From RGIG1681 sp045650505 (GTDB lineage: Bacteria > Bacillota > Clostridia > Christensenellales > UBA1242), in contig JAZRRE010000017.1 of the NCBI GenBank assembly GCA_045650505.1, forward strand, positions 1 through 37,686: 37,686 nt of DNA, in the 5' to 3' direction. Below, one piece after another: positions 6,723-12,904 of this stretch. The notes beneath the pieces were generated by a model. It did not search any database. It saw nothing but the letters and a program-made list of their open reading frames with translations, and was not told the origin of the DNA. Each line of letters opens with the position of its first letter. Within the stretch, counting starts at the first letter, position 1. Both the position numbers and the translations under genes were made by a program.

Positions 6723-8048
6723 TTATTGTTGTGGACCACTTGATTCCGCTTCAAAGTTTGGCAATTTCCATAATCTGTTCACGTGAAGGTCTTTCCAATA
6801 TGAATCGTGTTCACCATTTGTTAAACCTTGTTTTAATGCTTTGTTATATGGTTCCAAACATTCACCATAATATAAAACTTTTTGTGAGTATGATTGTGGT
6901 TTATAATTTCCATTATATTTGCCATTTTTCATACATTCTTTAAGCCAGCCTCTAACATTTCCACAACCAAATAAATAACAGTCATAAACCATATCTGGTG
7001 TAACGTTTTCAGCACCAACAATATCAGCGCAATATTCATAGTTCTTAACAGAAATATACATACAAGTCATCATTGCTTCAACAGGATTATCTAACTCTTT
7101 ACTATCTGAAATAATTTCTTTTCCGGTTAAAGTTTTTGAAATTTCATTAGCTTCTTTTGTTGCATCAGCGCCAATCATAAGCATACCTCTGCAACCATAT
7201 TTGTTAACATAGTCAACAACATATTTAAGTGAACTTTCTTGAACAGCTTCACCCACATACATTTCTGGATTAAATTTTGAAATATCATAACTATAATCGT
7301 GGTTTGCAGTTTCAAGTTCAATGCCCAAATTGTTGTAACAAGCTTCTGCAATTTTTAACATATCAGCAACTTCAACCATTGTGGTTCCTGATGAATTTAC
7401 ATATGTGTTCCAAGTTAAAGTGTCTAAATCAATATAAGTGGCTTTTTCAGGAGCTTTTTCAGATTCTTGTGAAGATGTAGGTTTCTTTGATGACTCTTTA
7501 GATTCTTCTTTTGAATCGCCAATAACGTGTACAATTCCAGATTCATTTTTTGTAGAACTGTTTGAATTGTTTGCCCCGTTAAAGAGAGTAATTCCAGAAC
7601 CAATTGTTAAAGTAATTCCAAGAATGAGAGCAATCACTTTAAGTTTTGCTTTATCCGAAATTATCATAACTCTATTTTTATTAAAAACAGAACCTTTTGG
7701 TGGATTGTTTATTTCATCAATAATTTTTTGGTCTTTTTTAACTTCTCTATCAACACTATAAGCACGGAAAAAGGCACCAATTGCAGAGCTTGGTTCTTCA
7801 ACAAACCAGCGTTTTTCTCCATTTTTTGTGGTTAAGGCGGTTAATTTTGCTTGTTTACCGTTTTCAGCGTTATATTTTTCAACTTCAGCATTAATTCTAT
7901 CAAGAGCTTTTTGACTGCGTTGATATTTGTCAGGCACAGATTCAAGAATATAATATTGTTTTTTAGCGGTGTTTTCATCTTGAATAAAATAAATAAGTGT
8001 CTCTTCACCGTGAACTCTTTCATTGAAAACGACATTTCTTTTTGCCAT
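6723..8048 (-). CDS. Membrane-anchored protein with a lysozyme/SLT-like extracellular domain
   Basis: I do not recognise a named family. The 441-residue protein has a cytosolic N-terminal part (1-133), one membrane segment (about 137-156), a Ser/Glu/Lys-rich linker (158-205) and an outer domain (206-441). The outer domain follows the soluble lytic transglycosylase pattern: AVQESS with a candidate catalytic Glu271, GCRGMLMIGADAT (285-297) in place of the GxxGLMQ motif, NPVEAMMTCMYIS (321-333), and DCYLFGCGN (356-364) where the family has its AYNxG motif. It carries eight cysteines (237 to 397), which is notable outside the membrane. It probably acts on peptidoglycan. It has its own promoter, an AAGGAG site, and lies 74 nt downstream of the kinase-like gene. 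Fold assignment is by motif only; loss of activity is possible. Confidence 0.6.
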   Translation of the reverse strand: MAKRNVVFNERVHGEETLIYFIQDENTAKKQYYILESVPDKYQRSQKALDRINAEVEKYNAENGKQAKLTALTTKNGEKRWFVEEPSSAIGAFFRAYSVDREVKKDQKIIDEINNPPKGSVFNKNRVMIISDKAKLKVIALILGITLTIGSGITLFNGANNSNSSTKNESGIVHVIGDSKEESKESSKKPTSSQESEKAPEKATYIDLDTLTWNTYVNSSGTTMVEVADMLKIAEACYNNLGIELETANHDYSYDISKFNPEMYVGEAVQESSLKYVVDYVNKYGCRGMLMIGADATKEANEISKTLTGKEIISDSKELDNPVEAMMTCMYISVKNYEYCADIVGAENVTPDMVYDCYLFGCGNVRGWLKECMKNGKYNGNYKPQSYSQKVLYYGECLEPYNKALKQGLTNGEHDSYWKDLHVNRLWKLPNFEAESSGPQQ

Positions 8049-8077
8049 TGTATTCTCCTTGAGTTAGCTTTTGTTTG

Positions 8078-8107
8078 ATTATATTATAAATTTATATAAG
8101 TTGTCAA
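8078..8107 (-). promoter_or_regulatory. Promoter of the SLT-like gene
   Basis: The minus strand has TTGACA (8102-8107), an 18-nt spacer and TATAAT (8078-8083), 30 nt before the ATG. It lies just past the stop of the upstream kinase-like gene, so the SLT-like gene can be expressed independently. Confidence 0.7.
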
Positions 8108-8122
8108 AAGAAGTGTTATGGT

Positions 8123-9379
8123 TTAAAACATTGAAGGACCTTCTTCTGCAGGGCTTCCATCACGTTTAACTTTTTTGCCTGAATTATTTAGATATTCAGG
8201 AACAAAAAGCCCTGTTTTTGTTTGTTTGTAAGCTTGGTCTTCAAATATAAATTTCTTTTTTGTAATACCCAAGGCTCTGCTTGTATCTTGTGAAAATTTA
8301 GCTGCCCTCTCAATTGTATCGGTTGCATAATCGGTATATTCATCTTGAGATAAATATCTTCCATAGAAACTAGGTCTTTCATCGCTTCTTAAAATAAATC
8401 TTTTTAAGTTTCTTGAATAACCTCTATTTGTGATTGCATCATCAAGATTATTTCTTTTAATAAAATATTTTGACAAATAGAATAATCCTGCAAATAATTC
8501 CCAATCAATTTTTCTTTGAGTAACTTGGTCACTAATTTTAAGTGGTCCTTTGTTTTCGATATAGTTCATATAAAGGTCATAATTTTCATTAGCTGAATAA
8601 ATACCTTTTGGCATAAGTCGAAGGCCAGACCTTTCACGGTTTAAACCGCGAAGATATGTGCTGCTTTCTGCATCAATTCTAAACACAACATCATATTTTC
8701 CATCTGCATTTTTAGCAAGAATGATGTTTCTTGAGTTTGCATCAGTGTCGCCAATTGCGTTAGGAATGAAATATGAGCAAAGTACAACTTGAATCATTGC
8801 TCTTGGTGTCATAACACTATTAATATATTCATTAGATAAAAAGTCTTGAATATCAGCAAAAGAATAAAGGTCAGGAAAACTTTCTTTTCCGTCATCGGTA
8901 TTAATTTTTGCTTCATTTAATATTCTATCTAAACGAGCAGTTTCAATGTGTGAGCCATCTTCTCTTTGAAGGTGGTTTAAATCGATAACGCTTGAACCCA
9001 AAATTGAGCTTGCTCCATTAAGTTCAACACCATAAGTTTCAAGAGGTGTTGGATAGGCTTCAAGTGAACTGTTAGCCATAATTCTGCCAAGTGTTTCAAT
9101 TCTTGAAGATAAATTATAATTCTTAACATAATGAGGCCAGAAAGCATCTAAACCTTCCTCAAGTCTAAAACCATATAGACCGGTTGTTGTTGATTTTTCT
9201 TCTTCTGTTGGAAGTGAGTGAGAGTATCTTGTATAATCAAAAATAGGTGTAATGCCATCATTTCTTGCTGGCATATTTGCAACAGATGTGTCGTGTGGCA
9301 AAACATTTGTTTCAATACCAAAAGCTTTAATAAGTTCTTTAATTGCGTTATATTCCCTTGTGCTCATCATATATGACAT
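8123..9379 (-). CDS. Unrecognised protein with a HipA-like kinase catalytic signature
   Basis: I do not recognise this 418-residue protein as a named family. The segment IGDTDANSRNII (209-220) followed by FRIDAESS (233-240) gives Asp213, Asn218 and Asp236. The spacings (5 and 18 residues) equal those of E. coli HipA Asp309, Asn314 and Asp332, the catalytic and Mg-binding residues of that kinase fold. The C-terminal half is helical, as in a kinase C-lobe; the N-terminal half lacks an obvious Gly-rich loop. No membrane segment or signal peptide is seen. The start at 9379 has AAAGGGGG upstream; a longer reading from a TTG at 9448 would begin inside the -35 box. It is monocistronic or weakly linked to the SLT-like gene downstream. 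No HipB-like partner is adjacent, so a toxin-antitoxin role is not supported. Confidence 0.5.
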   Translation of the reverse strand: MSYMMSTREYNAIKELIKAFGIETNVLPHDTSVANMPARNDGITPIFDYTRYSHSLPTEEEKSTTTGLYGFRLEEGLDAFWPHYVKNYNLSSRIETLGRIMANSSLEAYPTPLETYGVELNGASSILGSSVIDLNHLQREDGSHIETARLDRILNEAKINTDDGKESFPDLYSFADIQDFLSNEYINSVMTPRAMIQVVLCSYFIPNAIGDTDANSRNIILAKNADGKYDVVFRIDAESSTYLRGLNRERSGLRLMPKGIYSANENYDLYMNYIENKGPLKISDQVTQRKIDWELFAGLFYLSKYFIKRNNLDDAITNRGYSRNLKRFILRSDERPSFYGRYLSQDEYTDYATDTIERAAKFSQDTSRALGITKKKFIFEDQAYKQTKTGLFVPEYLNNSGKKVKRDGSPAEEGPSMF

Positions 9380-9419
9380 AATTATTCCCCCTTTAATGTC
9401 ATCATTTTTAGTTATATTA

Positions 9420-9448
9420 ATAATACCATAAAGCACATAAAAAAGCAA
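9420..9448 (-). promoter_or_regulatory. Promoter of the kinase-like gene
   Basis: The minus strand has TTGCTT (9443-9448), a 17-nt spacer and TATTAT (9420-9425), 40 nt before the ATG at 9379. Confidence 0.6.
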
Positions 9449-9481
9449 TACTTTTTAAAAATTAAATGATTATATATAAAA

Positions 9482-9507
9482 TAAAAAAAGTAAGCGAAAT
9501 GCTTACT
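9482..9507 (-). terminator. Intrinsic terminator overlapping the spoVM stop
   Basis: AGTAAGC (9489-9495) pairs with GCTTACT (9501-9507) around a 5-nt loop, followed on the minus strand by a run of seven T residues. The spoVM TAA stop (9503-9505) lies within the first arm. Confidence 0.88.
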
Positions 9508-9583
9508 TTTTATTTTTGTCTTTTAAAAACAATTTTAAAATCCCACTTAAAAATTTTGGCGCTTTAATGCATACGATAGTCAT
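9503..9583 (-). CDS. spoVM: Stage V sporulation protein SpoVM
   Basis: This 26-codon gene encodes MTIVCIKAPKFLSGILKLFL then KDKNKK. B. subtilis SpoVM is also 26 residues and has the same layout: a short start, IKxPKFLxGI, an amphipathic helix and a basic tail. SpoVM recognises the positively curved forespore membrane and anchors SpoIVA for coat and cortex assembly. The ATG is preceded by CGGAGGT with good spacing, and an intrinsic terminator overlaps the stop. Its place just downstream of rpe matches B. subtilis, where the order is rpe-thiN-spoVM-rpmB. A CATATAAT box upstream resembles a sporulation-sigma -10 element. The conserved Pro (residue 9) and size make the call strong despite the length, and imply a spore-forming host. 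Confidence 0.88.
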   Translation of the reverse strand: MTIVCIKAPKFLSGILKLFLKDKNKK

Positions 9584-9603
9584 AACAATACCTCCGATAA
9601 TGC

Positions 9604-9611
9604 ATTATATG
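9604..9611 (-). promoter_or_regulatory. Candidate sporulation-sigma -10 element of spoVM
   Basis: CATATAAT on the minus strand, 20 nt before the spoVM ATG, matches 7 of 8 bases of the sigma-E -10 consensus CATACAAT. B. subtilis spoVM is transcribed by sigma-E. The -35 region is weak, and TATAAT inside the box could also serve sigma-A (with TACACA 17 nt upstream), so the sigma factor is uncertain. Confidence 0.4.
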
Positions 9612-9639
9612 ATTGTGGGTTTATTTTGTGTAACAAATT

Positions 9640-10332
9640 TTAAAAACGCTTCAAAATTTTATGCATAAAGTATTTACCCTTAAGCTGCTGAATTGTCTTT
9701 TTCATATTTTCAGATTTAAAGATAGTTGAGCCAGAAACAATGATGTTAACGCCCATTTTGCGAAGAAGTTTAGCATTTTTAAGTGTTACACCGCCATCAA
9801 TTTCAATGTAAACCTTTTTGTTAATTTCGCGAATTTCAGCAATTTTTTCAGCTGAACCAGGGATAAATTCTTGACCACAAGCACCAGGTTTTACACCCAT
9901 AACAGTAACAATGTCAACATTACCTGCATCTAAATAATCTTTTATTTTTAAAACAGGTGTTTTTGGGCTTATTGCAAGACCGGTCAAAACATTTTGGTCA
10001 CTAATTTTTTTGAGAGTTTTCTCAACATCTTTGCAGGCTTCATAGTGAATTGTAATAATATCTGCCCCCGCTTTAACATAGTCATCAATAACACTATCAG
10101 GGTTTTCAACCATCAAATGAACATCAAGCAAAAGGTTTGTTTTATCTCTAATTTTATCAACAAGTTTATGGTCAAAAGTTTTGTTTTTAACAAACTTTCC
10201 ATCCATAACATCAAGGTGAACAAAGTTTGCTTTTGCCTTTTCAATATCAGCAAGTGCTTTGTTTAAAATTTCTTCATTATTATAATCAATTGCAAGAATA
10301 GATGGTGCAACTTTAACAAGTTTTGGTGTCAT
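9640..10332 (-). CDS. rpe: Ribulose-phosphate 3-epimerase
   Basis: Rpe is a TIM-barrel metalloenzyme that interconverts ribulose-5-phosphate and xylulose-5-phosphate in the pentose phosphate pathway. The 230-residue product has the family motifs: APSILAIDY (9-17), HLDVMDGKFV (39-48), DVHLMVENP (70-78), EIDGGV (177-182) and the phosphate-binding VSGSTIF (199-205). The catalytic loop reads VMGVKPGACGQEF, where most members have MTVxPGFGGQxF. This Phe-to-Ala and Gly-to-Cys change is unusual but keeps PG and GQ. It lies 14 nt downstream of rlmN with an AAGGAG site and is followed by spoVM. The B. subtilis neighbours prpC-prkC-cpgA and thiN are absent. Confidence 0.93.
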   Translation of the reverse strand: MTPKLVKVAPSILAIDYNNEEILNKALADIEKAKANFVHLDVMDGKFVKNKTFDHKLVDKIRDKTNLLLDVHLMVENPDSVIDDYVKAGADIITIHYEACKDVEKTLKKISDQNVLTGLAISPKTPVLKIKDYLDAGNVDIVTVMGVKPGACGQEFIPGSAEKIAEIREINKKVYIEIDGGVTLKNAKLLRKMGVNIIVSGSTIFKSENMKKTIQQLKGKYFMHKILKRF

Positions 10333-10346
10333 AATAAATCTCCTTA

Positions 10347-11405
10347 TTATTTATTTTTATTAAGTGTTGAGCGGCGAAGTTGTCCGCACGCACCTTCAAT
10401 ATCGCTGCCAAGAGTTCTTCTTGTTGTTGCAGAAATTCCTTGTTCTTTAAGGTATTCCCAAAAAGCAGCCTGTTTCTCTTTTGTTGGTGGTTTCAAGGCT
10501 GGGTTTTCTATTGGTGAATTAGGTGTTGCATTTATTGGAATAAGATTGAAATGATATGATATACCTTTGCAAAGTTCTTTAAGTCTTTTTGCATCATCTT
10601 CGTTAGTGTTCATATCAAGTTCAATATATTCAAAAACAATTCTTCTTCTTGTTTTTTCAAAATAATATTTAATTGCAAAGAATAATTCTTTAAGAGAATA
10701 AGCGTTTGCCACTTTCATAATTTTCTTTCGGTGTTCATCAGTTGATGCATGAAGTGAGATTGTGAGAGTGATTCCAAGGTCTTCATCAGCAAGTTTTTTG
10801 ATTTTGTCAGCAAGACCACAAGTTGAAAGTGATATGCTTCTCTGTGATAAATTAAAGCCTTCTTTTGCTGAAATAAGTCTTATAAACTTAACAACATTGT
10901 CATAGTTGTCAAGTGGTTCGCCGCAGCCCATAAGCACAATATTTGTGATTTTTCTGTCAGCCGTTGTGCCACCAATATGATTGTTGATTGCAAGAACTTC
11001 GGCAAGCATTTCACCAGCAGTTAAGTTTCTTGCAAGTCCATCAATACCTGTTGCACAAAAAGCACAACCCATTCTGCAACCAACTTGTGTTGAAATGCAA
11101 ATTGTGTTGCCATATTTATAGTTCATTAAAACACATTCAACAATATTTCCATCAGAAAGTGATAACAAATATTTTCTTGTTCCATCTTTGCTAATGAGTT
11201 CTTTTTCGATTTTAACAGGTGTTTCAATATAGCTAGCTTTAAGGCTTTCACGAAGTTCAAGTGGAAGGTTTGTCATTTCATCAAAAGACTTGTAGTCATA
11301 AATCCATTTATAAAGCTGTTCTGCTCTATATCTTGGCATTTTTAAGTTCATACCTTCAAGTTCTGCTTTAAGTTCAGAAAGTGAAAAGTCATGTAATAGT
11401 TTCAT
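10347..11405 (-). CDS. rlmN: 23S rRNA A2503 / tRNA A37 C2-methyltransferase RlmN
   Basis: RlmN is a radical-SAM enzyme that methylates C2 of adenosine 2503 in 23S rRNA, and in some bacteria A37 of tRNAs. The 352-residue product has the radical-SAM triad CRMGCAFC (Cys110, Cys114, Cys117). It also has the GxGEPLDN-type motif MGCGEPLDN and a C-terminal GACGQLR with Cys340, the position of the resolving cysteine. The ATG has a GAGGT site that lies across the end of fmt; the gap to fmt is 8 nt. It is part of the rpoZ-to-spoVM housekeeping run. rsmB, which separates fmt and rlmN in B. subtilis, is missing. Confidence 0.97.
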   Translation of the reverse strand: MKLLHDFSLSELKAELEGMNLKMPRYRAEQLYKWIYDYKSFDEMTNLPLELRESLKASYIETPVKIEKELISKDGTRKYLLSLSDGNIVECVLMNYKYGNTICISTQVGCRMGCAFCATGIDGLARNLTAGEMLAEVLAINNHIGGTTADRKITNIVLMGCGEPLDNYDNVVKFIRLISAKEGFNLSQRSISLSTCGLADKIKKLADEDLGITLTISLHASTDEHRKKIMKVANAYSLKELFFAIKYYFEKTRRRIVFEYIELDMNTNEDDAKRLKELCKGISYHFNLIPINATPNSPIENPALKPPTKEKQAAFWEYLKEQGISATTRRTLGSDIEGACGQLRRSTLNKNK

Positions 11406-11413
11406 TTTTTACC

Positions 11414-12382
11414 TCATAAGTGAATTTGAATGACAGTTTTAAACTTGTCACCAATATTAATTTTTCTTCCATTTAAAAGTTGTTTAGCTGGAAGAATTTT
11501 TCCGCCAGGAAGTTGCATTTCTAAAAGTTCTATAGCTCCATCACCTGTTCTAACAAAAACGCCTTTTTTAACGGAACTGTTTGAAAGAATTGTTCCAACT
11601 TCTGCGGATTGCATTTCAGTGTCAAGTTCAATGTCTGCAGGTTTTGCGCGATAAATTTTAACAAGGTCGTCACCAAGAAGTGTTCTAGCAACAGGGTTTG
11701 GGTTTGCTCCAAGAATCAAGTTCTTGATTTCTCTGCTAGATTTTTCCCAGTTGATGACAGTGTCATTTTTAGAAATTTTGGTTGTAACAGTAGCATCAAA
11801 TTGCTCTTGCTTTGTGTAAGTTGCTGTTCCGTTTTCAATTTTTTCAATAACTTCAAGAAGAAGGTTTGCACCAAGTTCTGCAAGCCTATTTGAAAGTTCA
11901 CCGGCTGTTTCAGTATCGAATATTGGTGTTTTAACAACATCAATAATATCTCCAGTGTCAAGCCCAATTTCTGTCTTCATAATGGTTACACCGGTTTCAG
12001 TGTCACCATGAATAATTGCTGTTTGAATTGGAGATGCTCCTCTATATTTTGGAAGTATTGAAGCGTGAACATTAATGATTCCATATCTTGGAATTGAAAG
12101 AATGTCTTGACTCAAAATTTGACCATAAGCTGCAGTAACCATAAGGTCTGGTGCAAGTGCTCTTAAATCAATAACCCCATCTCTAGAAATTTTAGGAAAT
12201 TGAAACAATGGAATATCACTAGCAATACAATATTTCTTTATTGCAGAAAACTCAATTTTGTTTCCACGTTCAGTTGGTTTGTCTGGTTGTGTGACAACAG
12301 CAACAACTTCGTGGTTTGATTTAACTAAAACATCTAAACTGTTGATTGCAAAATCAGGTGTGCCTAAAAAAACGATTCTCAT
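11414..12382 (-). CDS. fmt: Methionyl-tRNA formyltransferase
   Basis: Fmt formylates initiator Met-tRNA using 10-formyl-tetrahydrofolate. The 322-residue product has the usual length. The N-terminal transferase domain starts MRIVFLGTPDFA and includes NVHASILPKYRGASPIQ with the catalytic Asn and His, followed by GLDTGDI with the catalytic Asp. The C-terminal tRNA-binding domain ends GRKINIGDKFK. An AAGGAG site precedes the ATG. It lies 18 nt downstream of def, the conserved pairing that couples formylation of initiator Met with its later removal. The stop is TGA, which supports use of the standard code. Confidence 0.97.
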   Translation of the reverse strand: MRIVFLGTPDFAINSLDVLVKSNHEVVAVVTQPDKPTERGNKIEFSAIKKYCIASDIPLFQFPKISRDGVIDLRALAPDLMVTAAYGQILSQDILSIPRYGIINVHASILPKYRGASPIQTAIIHGDTETGVTIMKTEIGLDTGDIIDVVKTPIFDTETAGELSNRLAELGANLLLEVIEKIENGTATYTKQEQFDATVTTKISKNDTVINWEKSSREIKNLILGANPNPVARTLLGDDLVKIYRAKPADIELDTEMQSAEVGTILSNSSVKKGVFVRTGDGAIELLEMQLPGGKILPAKQLLNGRKINIGDKFKTVIQIHL

Positions 12383-12400
12383 TAAAATTGCTCCTTGAAA

Positions 12401-12895
12401 TTATTTTTTCTTTTTTTGGTTATATTCATCACGGTCATCATACATTTCGGTTGCTTTGTCGATATATAAAATTCCGTTTAAGTGGTCAAGTTCGTGGCAA
12501 AAACATTTAGCTTCAAAACCTGTGAGTTTTTTATTTGAAATAAGTTTCCCGTTTCTATCTTGATATTCAACCCAAACTTTTTCAGGGCGTTCAACAATTC
12601 CACATTTGCCAGGAACTGAAAGACAGCCTTCAACTTTGATTTTATTTTCCCCTTCTTCTTTTAAAATTTTGGGGTTAATGCATTCACGAAGAACTTTGTC
12701 TTTACTTGCTTGCATAACAAACGCACGCTTTAAAACACCAACTTGAACAGCGGCAAGCCCAGCCCCTTCACTTTTTTTCATTGTTTCAGCCATATCATCT
12801 AAAAGTGTCCAAAGATTTTGGTCAAAGTCAACAACTTCTTTTGATATTTTGCGAAGGGTTTCATCTCCTTCGTGTAAAACTTTTCTATAAGCCAT
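12401..12895 (-). CDS. def: Peptide deformylase
   Basis: Def removes the formyl group from nascent N-terminal methionine. The 164-residue product has all three family motifs: GAGLAAVQVG (44-53), EGCLSVPG (89-96, metal ligand Cys91) and HELDHLNG (134-141, metal ligands His134 and His138 with catalytic Glu135). The residue before motif III is Cys133 rather than the common Gln. The length and the EGCLSVP form suggest the type 1 or 3 group. The protein ends in a lysine-rich tail. A strong AAGGAG site precedes the ATG. The gene lies between priA and fmt. Confidence 0.97.
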   Translation of the reverse strand: MAYRKVLHEGDETLRKISKEVVDFDQNLWTLLDDMAETMKKSEGAGLAAVQVGVLKRAFVMQASKDKVLRECINPKILKEEGENKIKVEGCLSVPGKCGIVERPEKVWVEYQDRNGKLISNKKLTGFEAKCFCHELDHLNGILYIDKATEMYDDRDEYNQKKKK

Positions 12896-12904
12896 AGTTT
12901 CTCC

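Noticed and set aside
8123..9379. HipBA toxin-antitoxin module
   Set aside because: The gene has HipA-like catalytic spacing, but no small helix-turn-helix antitoxin gene flanks it.
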